The notes below the pieces were generated by a model. That model saw only the letters and a program-made list of their open reading frames with translations, was not told where the DNA came from and made no database searches. Below are positions 55,844-64,000 of a stretch of DNA of 64,000 nt, piece by piece. The position numbers and the translations under genes were made by a program. Every line of letters begins with the position of its first letter. The first letter of the stretch is position 1. Source of the stretch: Lujinxingia vulgaris. Its GTDB lineage: Bacteria > Myxococcota_A > Bradymonadia > Bradymonadales > Bradymonadaceae. The stretch spans positions 1 through 64,000 of the forward strand of contig NZ_VOSM01000007.1 in assembly GCF_007997015.1 (NCBI RefSeq). Reading direction: 5' to 3'.

Positions 55844-56347
55844 ATGAAGAAGTTTACGTTGATCGGTGTGTTGATGTTCGCGCTGGCGCTCTTGTCCACG
55901 CCGGCGATGGCGCAGGAAGGCGGCGGTCGCATTCCCGGCGGGTTTGGCATTGGCCTGGGTAACGGTACCGCTGTGTCGGGCATCTCGCTCAAAGCCTTCC
56001 AGGGCTCGACGGCGATTCAGGGCGTGATCGGTTCGCGCTGGGGTTACGGCTACAGCCGCTACGATCGCTATGGCGGGTTCGGGGCGAGCGTCGACCTGCT
56101 CTTCAACCAGGACGCGCTGGTGCAGGCCGACCCGCTGGTTCTGGCCTGGAGCCTGGGCTTTGGCGGCGCGGTGGCCACGTGGGGCTCCAACCGCTTGAGC
56201 GCGTTTGCGCACGGCGTGGCGGGTCTGGAGTTTATCTTCCCCTCGGTGCCGATCGACATTGTGTTGGAGATGCGTCCGGGGATTGAGATCTACAACGGTG
56301 CCTACTTCTTCATCACCGGCGGCGCGCACATCCGCTTCTACCTCTAA
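55844..56347 (+). CDS. Small outer-membrane-like exported protein
   Basis: This 167-aa protein has a canonical signal peptide (cleavage at AMAQ-EGG) and starts after GGAGG. The mature part is Gly- and aromatic-rich, with alternating hydrophobic strands (GGFGASVDLLFN, LVLAWSLGFGGAVATW, FFITGGAHIRFYL), and ends in an aromatic-Leu strand. It looks like a small eight-strand beta-barrel. No family assigned. Confidence 0.75.
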   Translation: MKKFTLIGVLMFALALLSTPAMAQEGGGRIPGGFGIGLGNGTAVSGISLKAFQGSTAIQGVIGSRWGYGYSRYDRYGGFGASVDLLFNQDALVQADPLVLAWSLGFGGAVATWGSNRLSAFAHGVAGLEFIFPSVPIDIVLEMRPGIEIYNGAYFFITGGAHIRFYL

Positions 56348-56410
56348 GGCGCGCTCAGACAACGTTGCGCTCGCCACAGGTGACGCGACGCTGTCAGAGG
56401 AAAACAAAAG

Positions 56411-56443
56411 AGCCCGTCTCGCGAATGCGAGACGGGCTTTTTC
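56411..56443. terminator. rho-independent terminator, bidirectional
   Basis: A perfect 12-bp stem (AGCCCGTCTCGC/GCGAGACGGGCT) with GAAT loop is followed by TTTTCG and preceded by an A-rich stretch. It can stop both the barrel gene and the small minus-strand ORF. Confidence 0.88.
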
Positions 56444-56479
56444 GTCATGGCGAATTGTGGTGGCGTGCCCCGGTAAGAC

Positions 56480-56677
56480 TCACCCGCCGTTGAGCCAGCG
56501 GGCCAGGCGGCGGCAGGCGCCGTAATAGACGCGGGCGGCCTGCTCCACGACCGCGCGGGTGCCCACATCATCGGGATCGACCAGCTCGGTGGGCCTGTGG
56601 CGCACCGGCAGGTGGTCGGCCAGGCGTGGCGAGGGGGTGGGGCGAGGGCGGCGTTTTTCCTTGCGATTTGTCGTCAT
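56480..56677 (-). CDS. Possible small basic protein
   Basis: This 65-aa frame begins with an Arg/Lys-rich segment (MTTNRKEKRRPRPTPSPR) and ends with a short helix-like part (AVVEQAARVYYGACRRLARWL). The terminator at 56411-56443 is suitably placed for it. No good ribosome site is visible, so it may not be real. Confidence 0.4.
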   Translation of the reverse strand: MTTNRKEKRRPRPTPSPRLADHLPVRHRPTELVDPDDVGTRAVVEQAARVYYGACRRLARWLNGG

Positions 56678-56777
56678 AGCTGAAAGTTTAGCGCAGGCTG
56701 AGAGCCAGAAAAAGGTCGACCTTCAACCTGGAATGTCGGATGGTCGGCCGCAACTTCGACGACCGGGAGCAAGACCT

Positions 56778-57575
56778 ATGGGTTCGACCAACCTAGCCTA
56801 CGATGTGCTCAAGCGCGAGCAAGACGCGCAGGGGATCTGCACCCTGACAGTCGATCGGCCGGAGTCGATGAACGCGCTCAATGGCGAGCTTGTCGACGCG
56901 TTGTGGGAGACCTTTTATGAGCTGCGCCATGACGACTCGGTGCGGGTTGTGATTCTGACTGCCACCGGGCGTGCGTTTTGCGCAGGGGCGGATCTGGCTG
57001 AGCGCCGCACGATGAGTGAGGCGCAGGTGCGAAAGCGCATCGATGACTACCACCAGTGTTTCAACGCGGTCGCGGAGCTTCCCAAACCGACCATCTGCGC
57101 CATCAACGGTTACGCGTTTGGGGGCGGTCTGGAGCTCGCGCTGGCCTGCGATCTTCGCCTGGTCGATGAGGCGACGAAGATCGGGTTGACGGAACTTCGT
57201 CTGGGCATCATCCCCGGCGCCGGCGGCACCCAGCGGCTGACGCGCCTTGTGGGTGCGGCGCGCGCCAAGGAGTTGATCTTCACCGCGCGCCGTCTGACCG
57301 GCACCGAGGCCAGAGACTACGGCCTGGTCAACGACGCGGTGCCCGGCGACCGGCTCCTGGAGCGCGCCCGTGAGATCGCCGGCGAGATGTTGCTCTCGGC
57401 GCCGATCGCGCTCAAACAGGCCAAGCTGGCCATTGATACCGGCGCGCAGGTCGATCTGCACTCCGGCCTGGCGCTGGAGAGCGCGGCCTACGCGGTGACC
57501 TTGCCAACCGAAGATCGGTTGGAAGGTTTGGCCGCGTTTAAGGAGAAGCGCGCCCCGAATTTTAAAGGGAAGTGA
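56778..57575 (+). CDS. Enoyl-CoA hydratase/isomerase family protein
   Basis: This 265-aa crotonase has AFCAGADLAER (oxyanion segment) and NGYAFGGGLELALACD, with catalytic Glu residues in ELRLGIIPGAGGTQRLTR. This pattern fits enoyl-CoA or methylglutaconyl-CoA hydratase. The start at 56778 follows GGAG; the frame is open from 56559. The acyl-CoA carboxylase gene follows 89 bp downstream, suggesting leucine or propionate catabolism. Confidence 0.88.
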   Translation: MGSTNLAYDVLKREQDAQGICTLTVDRPESMNALNGELVDALWETFYELRHDDSVRVVILTATGRAFCAGADLAERRTMSEAQVRKRIDDYHQCFNAVAELPKPTICAINGYAFGGGLELALACDLRLVDEATKIGLTELRLGIIPGAGGTQRLTRLVGAARAKELIFTARRLTGTEARDYGLVNDAVPGDRLLERAREIAGEMLLSAPIALKQAKLAIDTGAQVDLHSGLALESAAYAVTLPTEDRLEGLAAFKEKRAPNFKGK

Positions 57576-57664
57576 GGCCGAGAAGGCCCGCACGCCCCCC
57601 GCAATCATGACTTGCTATGGAGAGCGCCTCGTCGAGGCGCCGCACCACATACCAGGGAGTATTT

Positions 57665-59230
57665 ATGAGTGATGTGCCCGAGACCAAGACCCCGAACTTG
57701 AGCGAGCTGGATCAGCAGGTGATGGAGCGCCGCGAGACCCTCGAGGAGGGCGGCGCGCCCAAATACCACGAGCGGGCCGCGCAGGTCGGAAAGCTCTTTG
57801 TGCGCGAGCGCATCAAACGTCTGCTCGACGCGGGACTTGAGGTTGAGGACGGCGCCTTTGCCAACGTGCTCGCCGGCGATCTTCCGGCCGACGGCGTGGT
57901 CACAGGCATCGGGAAGATCGGCGGGCGGCGCGTGGCGCTGATCGCCAACGACTCCACGGTCAAGGCCGGCTCCTGGGGCTGGCGCACCGTCGAGAAGATC
58001 ATTCGTATGCAGGAGACCGCCGAGAACCTGCGCATCCCCTTGATTTATCTTATCGACTCGGCCGGCGCGCGCATCACCGACCAGCTGGAGATGTTCCCCG
58101 GGCGCCGCGGCGCCGGAAAGATCTTCTATAACCAGGTGCGTCTCTCGGGCTTTATCCCGCAGGTCTGCCTGCTCTTCGGACCCTCGGCCGCCGGCGGCGC
58201 CTACATCCCGGCCTTCTGCGATGTGGTCGTGATGGTCGATGGCAACGCCTCGATGTACCTGGGCTCGCCGCGTATGGCCGAGATGGTCATTGGCGAGAAG
58301 GTGACCCTGGAGGAGATGGGCGGCGCGAAGATGCACTGCTCGGTCTCGGGCTGCGGCGATGTGCTGGCCAAAGACGAAGATGAGGCCATCGCGTTCTGCA
58401 AAGACTACCTGGCGTACTTTCCCTCGAACTGCCACGAGCCCGCGCCGCTCAAAGAGGCGGTGGAGCCGCAGGCTCAGAAGAAGACGCTCGATGAGCTGAT
58501 CCCGGTCAACCAGAACAAGCCCTTCGATATGCGCAAGGTCATCAAGCACCTTGTCGACGATTCGGAGTTTCTGGAGATCAAAAAGAAGTTCGCCCAGGAG
58601 CTGCTCACCGGCTTTGCGCGCATCGGCGGGCGCCCGGTGGGGATCATCGCCAGCCAGCCCAAGTGGAAGGGCGGCGTGCTCTTTGTGGACTCGGCCGATA
58701 AAGGCGCGCGCTTTATCTCGCTCTGCGACGCGTTCAACATCCCGCTGGTGTTTCTGGCGGATGTGCCCGGCTTTATGATCGGCACGAAGGTGGAGCGCGA
58801 GGGCATCATTCGCCACGGCGCGAAGTTGATCTCGGCGATGAGCGCGGCCACGGTGCCCAAGATCTCGGTGGTGGTGCGCAAGGCGTACGGTGCCGGGCTC
58901 TACGCGATGTGCGGGCCGGGCTTTGAGCCGGACGCCTGCCTGGCGCTGCCCGAGTCGATGATCGCGGTGATGGGGCCGGAGGCGGCCGTCAACGCCGTCT
59001 ACGCCCGCAAGATCGAGGCGATGCCCGAAGACGAGCGCCCGGCCTACGTCGCGCAACTTCGTCAGGAGTACAAAGAAGATATCGACATCTACCGCCTGGC
59101 CAGTGAGCTTGTGGTCGACGAGATCATCACCAAGCATCAGCTGCGCGATGAGCTCAAGCGCCGCCTGGCGGTCTACCAGACCAAGAAGAAGGACTGGCCC
59201 GATAAGAAGCACGGTGTGATTCCGGTGTGA
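57665..59230 (+). CDS. Acyl-CoA carboxylase beta (carboxyltransferase) subunit
   Basis: This 521-aa carboxyltransferase subunit, of the kind found in propionyl-CoA, methylcrotonyl-CoA and related biotin carboxylases. It shows IYLIDSAGARITDQLEMFPG, FGPSAAGGAYIPAFCD and MGGAKMHCSVSGCGD in the N-half, and VPGFMIGTKVEREGIIRHGA in the C-half. The N-half is more MccB-like, the partner alpha subunit with biotin carboxylase is not in the window, and the acyl specificity is open. The start at 57665 follows GGGAG. It lies after the enoyl-CoA hydratase gene. Confidence 0.9.
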   Translation: MSDVPETKTPNLSELDQQVMERRETLEEGGAPKYHERAAQVGKLFVRERIKRLLDAGLEVEDGAFANVLAGDLPADGVVTGIGKIGGRRVALIANDSTVKAGSWGWRTVEKIIRMQETAENLRIPLIYLIDSAGARITDQLEMFPGRRGAGKIFYNQVRLSGFIPQVCLLFGPSAAGGAYIPAFCDVVVMVDGNASMYLGSPRMAEMVIGEKVTLEEMGGAKMHCSVSGCGDVLAKDEDEAIAFCKDYLAYFPSNCHEPAPLKEAVEPQAQKKTLDELIPVNQNKPFDMRKVIKHLVDDSEFLEIKKKFAQELLTGFARIGGRPVGIIASQPKWKGGVLFVDSADKGARFISLCDAFNIPLVFLADVPGFMIGTKVEREGIIRHGAKLISAMSAATVPKISVVVRKAYGAGLYAMCGPGFEPDACLALPESMIAVMGPEAAVNAVYARKIEAMPEDERPAYVAQLRQEYKEDIDIYRLASELVVDEIITKHQLRDELKRRLAVYQTKKKDWPDKKHGVIPV

Positions 59231-59243
59231 TGGCGGGTTCGGT

Positions 59244-59263
59244 CGGGGGCAAGCCCCCGCTTT
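59244..59263 (+). terminator. short hairpin after the carboxylase gene
   Basis: CGGGGG/CCCCCG with a CAAG loop is followed by CTTTAAA. It is weak because of the short stem and few Ts. Confidence 0.4.
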
Positions 59264-59295
59264 AAAGTGACGCAACAGTGCAAGACGAGGGTTCG

Positions 59296-60576
59296 ATGTC
59301 GCAGAGCGACCAGGCCAACAGGCCGACGCAGGAAGAGGCAATCGCCGCCATTGATGAGTTGATCGCCGAGGGGCAGCTCCAGGAGGCCGAGCAGGCCATT
59401 GAAGAGGCGCTGGAGACCCACGGCAGCGACGACACGTTGCTGGTGTTGCGCGCGGAGCTGGCGCTGGAGGGCGGTGACACCCAGGAGTGTGTGTTTGCCG
59501 TTCAGGACGCGCTCAAGCGCGTGGAGAGCGATGAGGCGCGCGCGCAGCTGTTGGCCTTTGAGGGCTATGCCCATTACGAGGCCGACGCCTTTGATGAGGC
59601 CCGCGCGGCGTTTAACGCGGCGGTGCGCGCCGATGGCGAGCTGTGGACGGCGGTGGTGGGCCGGGCGATGGTGCACGAGTCGCTGGGCTTTTTCCGCGCG
59701 GCGCTGCTGGACATCGCGCGCGCCATCGAGCTCGATGGTGAAGAGGCGCAGCCCTACGCGATCCGCGGCAACATCATGCTCACCAGCGGCAACGCCGCCC
59801 AGGCTGAGCCGGACTTCCGCAAAGCCGTGGAGCTTGATCCGAGTGATGAGGAGTCGCGCCTGACGCTGGCGCGCATTCTCTCGCTGGCCAAAAAATCCTC
59901 GGAGGCCATTGAGGTGCTCGAGCCCCTGGTCGATGAGGGTGAAGATCCCGATGTGATTGCGCCGGCCGCGCTTCTGCGCAGCCAGCTCTCGCTGACGCTC
60001 GGCAGCACGGCGGCGGCCAGCGAAGATGCGCAGCGCGCCATCGAGCTCTGGCCCGACAAGCCCTGGGGCTTCCTGCAGCTTGCGGCCTGCCACCTGACCG
60101 CCGCCCGGGGCGAAGACGCCATCGTCGCCCTGAAGACCGCCGAGGACCTCGCCGGCGACATCCGCGACGTGCCGGATATCTATGCGCTGCGGGCCTCGGC
60201 CTACGATATGCTCGAGAAGCCGGAGAAGGCCCGCGCGCTGCGCGAGGAGGCCGAGGGCAGCCCGCGTCTTCCGGGCGTGGTCTATGGCGAGGTGCTCAAC
60301 CCGGTGCGCAACATCCCGATCAACCCCAACAAGCCCATCGATGTGCGGGGGCTGCTCTCCGAGCTTTTCGGTCACCCGAGCAAAGCGCCGGCCGGCTACG
60401 AGAAGGCGATCCGTGATGTGGTCGACCGCCTCCCCGAGATCGTGGCGCAGAACCCCGGGGTGGGGCGCATTCAGATTGAACTTCCGCAGGTTGAGGGCAT
60501 GAGCGGTCCGCCCCGCAGTCTGATTGTGCAGGTCAACCAGCCCCAGCAGGGGCAGGCGCCGAAGTCGGAGGCCTGA
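59296..60576 (+). CDS. Tetratricopeptide-repeat protein
   Basis: This 426-aa cytoplasmic protein is built from TPR-type helix pairs over about residues 10-330 (for example AEPDFRKAVELDPSDEESRL and YAIRGNIMLTSGN). A C-terminal extension has NPVRNIPINPNKPIDVRGLL. Start ATG 59296 follows GAGGG; a GTG at 59278 is also in frame. Its stop overlaps the next ATG (ATGA-like), so the small protein downstream is its likely partner. Confidence 0.8.
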   Translation: MSQSDQANRPTQEEAIAAIDELIAEGQLQEAEQAIEEALETHGSDDTLLVLRAELALEGGDTQECVFAVQDALKRVESDEARAQLLAFEGYAHYEADAFDEARAAFNAAVRADGELWTAVVGRAMVHESLGFFRAALLDIARAIELDGEEAQPYAIRGNIMLTSGNAAQAEPDFRKAVELDPSDEESRLTLARILSLAKKSSEAIEVLEPLVDEGEDPDVIAPAALLRSQLSLTLGSTAAASEDAQRAIELWPDKPWGFLQLAACHLTAARGEDAIVALKTAEDLAGDIRDVPDIYALRASAYDMLEKPEKARALREEAEGSPRLPGVVYGEVLNPVRNIPINPNKPIDVRGLLSELFGHPSKAPAGYEKAIRDVVDRLPEIVAQNPGVGRIQIELPQVEGMSGPPRSLIVQVNQPQQGQAPKSEA

Positions 60577-60872
60577 TGAGCGACGTGTTTGAAGATGTGC
60601 TCTTTGAGGGCGACGCGCTCAAGGTGACGCTGCGGGTCGACGCCGATGGTCAGGCCAGCGTGCTGCTGGAGAGCGAGCCTGGTGGGCCGGATCTCTCGGT
60701 TGAAGACGAGGTCATCGTGGTCGGCAACGGCCAGGGCTGCCCGCTTGAGGTGGAGAGCCCGCAGCGCGCCGTGGCAAAGCTGGGCTCGGAAGACCAGCTC
60801 GCTACGGGCACCTACGCGCTGATGGTGCGGGTGCACGAGTTTTTTGAGGGCTGGGAGTTCGGCGAAGGCTGA
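60576..60872 (+). CDS. Small protein coupled to the TPR gene
   Basis: This 98-aa acidic protein starts within the TPR gene stop (overlap at 60576). It looks all-beta (DALKVTLRVDADGQASVLLE, YALMVRVHEFFEGWEF). No family is recognised; translational coupling suggests a shared role. Confidence 0.7.
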   Translation: MSDVFEDVLFEGDALKVTLRVDADGQASVLLESEPGGPDLSVEDEVIVVGNGQGCPLEVESPQRAVAKLGSEDQLATGTYALMVRVHEFFEGWEFGEG

Positions 60873-60924
60873 GAGCACGGCAGCCCCGACATCCAGACGT
60901 TCGTAACGATAAACGCGAGACCTG

Positions 60925-61905
60925 TCAGCGGCGCACCACCACCGCGACGGTCTCGCGTTTTTCTTCGGCCCAGCGCTCTTTGTACTCCATGTCGGTGCCC
61001 AGGTCGTAGTGGGCCACGCCCTCTTCGCAGAGGCGCTCGATCATGGCCATCTGCGCCAGGCTTCCCGGTGAGACGTCGCGGAAGTCGTCGTGGTAGCTCA
61101 TCTGCAGGCCGCGGAAGGTGTTGTTGAAGACCCCGCCGAAGCAATACGCGATGTCGACCCCGTCGAGGGTCACAAAGAGAAAACGCAGCGCGTCGCGGTG
61201 AGCCAGGCGAGGGAGCATATCGCGGTAGAAGACCTTCATCGGGCCGTCGATGATGCCGGTGTCGGCCTCTCCCTTCCAGCTGAGGTGCTCGAGCTCCAGG
61301 GCGCGGTCGAGCAGGGCGAATGCCTGGGCGCCGGGCTCGATGCTCTGGTGGTACTCCAGGGTGAGGCCGCGCTCCTCGGCGCGACGTTGGATGCGGCGCA
61401 GGTTGGCGCGAAACTTCGAGGTGCGCCGGCGCATAAAGCCCTCAATGCCCTCTTCCAGGCTGGCGACGCGTCGCACCGAGGAGGGGCCGAGCCCCAGCGA
61501 GTAGTGGCGGCGAAAGCCCAGAATGAGATGATCGAAGTGCAGGGAGTCGGGAACAATCCCGGAGAGAAAGAGGATGTTCCAGGCGGGCATCTGTCCGCGG
61601 GCATGTTCGATGAAGTTGGCGATAAGCCCTTCGACATCGGCGCCGGCAAAGGGGCAGGCCAGCGCCCAGCTGGCTTCCAGCGGGTGGAGGTAAGTGCCCA
61701 GGCTATGGTCGCTGCCTACGCCCAGGGCGACAAAGCCGTTGTCGCACTCGCGCGCCCAGAGTTTGTGGGCCGGCAAAAAGGCACGCCAGGCCGGTAGAAT
61801 CCAGAACGACGACGAGCAGAAGTGGTCAATCTGCGGTGTCGCGGCGATAGCAGCGTCGAACTCATCGGCGCGCTGCTCCAGCTCTTCGGCGGTGATCTCA
61901 CGCAT
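60925..61905 (-). CDS. GNAT-fold (BioF2-like) acetyltransferase protein
   Basis: This 326-aa protein resembles the BioF2-like/FemAB-type acetyltransferase domain: FMRRRTSKFRANLRRIQRRAEERG for the acceptor-domain helix, then FLFVTLDGVDIAYCFGGVFNN and YDLGTDMEYKERWAEE at the end. These proteins often modify polysaccharides or cell-envelope components. The start at 61905 follows GAGG; the frame extends to 62475 but there overlaps pssA. The two genes are divergent. Confidence 0.78.
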   Translation of the reverse strand: MREITAEELEQRADEFDAAIAATPQIDHFCSSSFWILPAWRAFLPAHKLWARECDNGFVALGVGSDHSLGTYLHPLEASWALACPFAGADVEGLIANFIEHARGQMPAWNILFLSGIVPDSLHFDHLILGFRRHYSLGLGPSSVRRVASLEEGIEGFMRRRTSKFRANLRRIQRRAEERGLTLEYHQSIEPGAQAFALLDRALELEHLSWKGEADTGIIDGPMKVFYRDMLPRLAHRDALRFLFVTLDGVDIAYCFGGVFNNTFRGLQMSYHDDFRDVSPGSLAQMAMIERLCEEGVAHYDLGTDMEYKERWAEEKRETVAVVVRR

Positions 61906-62019
61906 CTCGACCTCTTGACTTTCAGTGAGCCCCTCTCTAAAGCTAAGCCGGTTGTGCACCGAGCCAAAGCTCACCGATTGCGATCGGTGCAAGTCTCTTC
62001 CAACGGACGGGGAAGTTCC

Positions 62020-62814
62020 ATGGATTTGAGCCGGGCGAAGTATATTCTTCCAAATATGTTCACCCTCTCGAGCATCGTCGCCGGGATGTATAGCATTCAG
62101 CTCTCGACGACGGCCACCGGGGTCCAGGAGATGACGCTGGCCGCGTGGCTGGTGATGGTCTCGATGGTCTGCGACACCTGCGATGGGCGCGTGGCGCGGC
62201 TGACGCGCACCGAGAGCGAGTTCGGGGTGCAGCTCGACAGCCTGGCCGATGCCATCAGCTTCGGGGTGGCGCCGGCGTTTCTGCTCTACAACTGGGGCTT
62301 GAGCGAGCTGGGGCTTATCGGGCTCTTGCTGGCGAGCGCGTATACGGCGGGCACGGTGCTGCGCCTGGCGCGTTTTAACGTGATGGCCAATCAGAGCGAA
62401 GGTCCGGCGCGCTATTTTCTGGGGCTTCCCTCGCCACTGGCGGCCGGGATGGTGGCGTCGCTGGTGCTGGCGCACGTCTCGTTCAGCGGACAGATCGCCA
62501 CCGGGGCCTCCGAGAGCGTGGCGGCGGTGGCGCTTTTGCTGGGCGGGTTGATGGTGAGCAACGTGCGCTACCGCACCTTTAAAGATGTGAAGTTCCGGGG
62601 GCCGGCGGCGTTGGTGCTCGTGCTCTTGCTGGCGGCGGTCACCGCGCTGGCGGTGGTCTATGAGGCTGGCGTGGCGCTGGTGGCGGTGACGGCGGTCTAC
62701 ATCGTGGTGGGGCTCTGCGGCGGTCTTCTGGACCTGGGGCGCAATGTGCTCGGCGGTGCCGGTGATGAAGACGACGATGTGATGTTGCAGGAGCTTCGCG
62801 ACAACGAGCGTTAA
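62020..62814 (+). CDS. pssA: CDP-diacylglycerol-serine O-phosphatidyltransferase
   Basis: This 264-aa multi-pass membrane enzyme of the CDP-alcohol phosphatidyltransferase family. The signature DGx2ARx8Gx3Dx3D is seen as CDGRVARL, then FGVQLDSLADAISFG. Flanking ILPNMFTLSSIVAG is typical of PssA. It makes phosphatidylserine, precursor of phosphatidylethanolamine. The start at 62020 follows GGGGAAG; the frame is open from 61822. Confidence 0.9.
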   Translation: MDLSRAKYILPNMFTLSSIVAGMYSIQLSTTATGVQEMTLAAWLVMVSMVCDTCDGRVARLTRTESEFGVQLDSLADAISFGVAPAFLLYNWGLSELGLIGLLLASAYTAGTVLRLARFNVMANQSEGPARYFLGLPSPLAAGMVASLVLAHVSFSGQIATGASESVAAVALLLGGLMVSNVRYRTFKDVKFRGPAALVLVLLLAAVTALAVVYEAGVALVAVTAVYIVVGLCGGLLDLGRNVLGGAGDEDDDVMLQELRDNER

Positions 62815-62847
62815 AAACGCTCGTCAGACGGTGTATTGTTCGGCAAG

Positions 62848-62880
62848 CGGCGCGTCCCGGTGAGGGGCGCGCCGTTTTTC
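62848..62880 (+). terminator. rho-independent terminator of pssA
   Basis: A CGGCGCG(t)CCC stem pairs with GGG(g)CGCGCCG across a 5-nt loop, then TTTTTC. Confidence 0.85.
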
Positions 62881-62975
62881 GTGGGGGTTCAGGTGTGAAG
62901 ATGGTTGCTCTGCCCCCCTGCACATGCGCTATCGTAGCGGCCAAACCTGCGAGCCGATGACCTGATAGGAAGGCG

Positions 62976-64000
62976 ATGAAGATGATGACGATCGATGGGA
63001 TGTGGCGCGTCTGCGCGGCGGCGATGGTGGTGGGGATGTGTGCGGTGGGGTGCAGCGACGACCCGGAGCCCGATGGTGATACCGGCGTGCAAGAAGATGC
63101 CGGCGGTGATGCGGATGCCGGCGACGCCGGTGATGCTGGCGATCCGGGCAGCTGGGCGTGCACCGGTGAGCCCTGCGTGATCGACGATCCTTACCTGCCG
63201 GTGCCGCAGCAGGAAGGTGTGGATCCGCAGGGAGGCCCGGCGCCCGAAGACGTACCCGGAGCGGGGCAGGCCCGGATCTGGCGTGTGGGTGAGGAGGGCA
63301 CGGGCTTCTCGGGCATCTGGAGCCACTGCCGCCAGGGCGATTATATTCTTGGTAACGCCGAGGTCCGCGTCTGCATCCAGGGGACCAGCACCAACCGCTA
63401 TGAGACCTTTACCGGCGGTAAGCTCGTCGACGCGCAGCGTGTGGGTCAGACGGGCGAAGATGTGCTCGATATGGTCATGACCATGGTCGAGTTTGGCACC
63501 GCCAGCGCCGATGAGGTCGAGGTGGTGCGCGATGGCAGCGACGGCGGTGTGGCGGTGCTGCGCGTGATCGGCAAGGATGTGGAGCTTGCGCACCTGGCCG
63601 GCGTGCTCGGTCAGCGTTTTGGCTCGCGAGTGGGGCTGGAGGTGATCACCGAGTATCGCCTCGCGCCCGACACCGCCTATGTGGAGATTGTGACCTTTGC
63701 GCGCTCCACCGGCGCGCGTGCGGTCTCGCAGCAGCTCGGGAGTTGGTTGGCCTACGGCGACCGCGCCCGACCCTGGACGCCCGGCCAGGGCTTTGGTGTG
63801 GGACGGGGCGCGATGCCCTGGATCGCCGGTGTGGGCGAAGGTCGCAGCTTCGCGCTGGTCTTTGAAGAGAGCGCCTCGCCACTGGGCGTGGCGTCGAGCC
63901 AGGACATCGCCTGGGCGGAGATGCGCATGTTCCGCGGGGAAGTTCCGCGCGAGGAGCCCGCGGTACTTCGCCACTTCTTTGTGGTGGGCGATGGCACTCT
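62976..64000 (+). CDS. Partial lipoprotein, 3' end beyond the window
   Basis: The frame is open from 62976 to the window edge with no stop, so at least 341 aa are present. The signal peptide ends in a lipobox AVGC, followed by an Asp/Gly/Ala-rich linker (DAGGDADAGDAGDAGDPG) typical of this genome's lipoproteins. Three Cys follow (SWACTGEPC and HCRQGDY area), then a beta-rich globular part (VEVVRDGSDGGVAVLRVIGK, VITEYRLAPDTAYVEIVTFA). ATG 62982 is the alternative start; AGGAAGG lies just upstream of both. No function recognised. Confidence 0.8.
   Translation, partial: MKMMTIDGMWRVCAAAMVVGMCAVGCSDDPEPDGDTGVQEDAGGDADAGDAGDAGDPGSWACTGEPCVIDDPYLPVPQQEGVDPQGGPAPEDVPGAGQARIWRVGEEGTGFSGIWSHCRQGDYILGNAEVRVCIQGTSTNRYETFTGGKLVDAQRVGQTGEDVLDMVMTMVEFGTASADEVEVVRDGSDGGVAVLRVIGKDVELAHLAGVLGQRFGSRVGLEVITEYRLAPDTAYVEIVTFARSTGARAVSQQLGSWLAYGDRARPWTPGQGFGVGRGAMPWIAGVGEGRSFALVFEESASPLGVASSQDIAWAEMRMFRGEVPREEPAVLRHFFVVGDGT

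Noticed and set aside
61906-62475. N-terminal extension of the acetyltransferase ORF
   Set aside because: It overlaps pssA on the opposite strand, has His/Arg-rich shadow composition, and a good ribosome site supports the start at 61905.

Overview
The window is GC-rich, densely coded chromosomal DNA. It fits a myxobacterium-like or bradymonad-like (former Deltaproteobacteria) Gram-negative. The pointers are several exported lipoproteins with Asp/Pro/Ala-rich linkers after the lipobox, lamin-tail domains on a lipoprotein, an MXAN_5187-type protein, FHA/TPR proteins, an RND pump with TolC, FadL porins, and GTG/TTG starts. This assignment is inference; there is no rRNA or other phylogenetic marker here. 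No tRNA, rRNA, IS element, prophage or CRISPR was seen.

Layout: (1) 1-6.3 kb: parC flanked on both sides by copies of a 15-bp imperfect palindrome (GTGACCGTGGGTCAC), a lamin-tail lipoprotein, an apparently gene-free 650-bp region that I read as a minus-strand small RNA with three C-rich apical loops, and a small protein whose 17 cysteines all fall in one 3-residue register. (2) 6.4-12.4 kb: mogA and an MrfA-type helicase; then on the minus strand clpP, an Smr-domain protein and a lipoprotein. (3) 12.7-24.8 kb: an 1119-aa lipoprotein of unknown function, a deoxynucleoside kinase, an 8-copy array of the same palindrome core, a FadL-type porin and a TolC/adaptor/RND efflux operon. (4) 25-37 kb: FHA-TPR membrane protein, hflX (apparently with a non-canonical AUC start), an MXAN_5187-like protein, a BtuF-BtuC-BtuD-like ABC importer, metK, miaB and a vanadium-haloperoxidase-like lipoprotein. 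(5) 37-44 kb: transketolase, a methyltransferase with two small exported proteins, a flavoprotein and an acyltransferase. (6) 44-49.2 kb: a five-gene kynurenine-degradation operon (HAAO, ACMSD, formamidase, KynU, KMO), converging on fadJ-fadI for beta-oxidation. (7) 52.9-64 kb: ribA, a Fic-fold protein with a destroyed catalytic motif, two exported proteins, enoyl-CoA hydratase, acyl-CoA carboxylase beta, TPR protein, acetyltransferase-fold protein, pssA and a lipoprotein cut by the window edge.

Metabolically the window combines tryptophan/kynurenine and fatty-acid or branched-chain acyl-CoA catabolism with core housekeeping genes. The most unusual items are the C-loop sRNA candidate, the palindrome repeat family, the AUC-start hflX, the pseudo-Fic protein and the period-3 cysteine protein.
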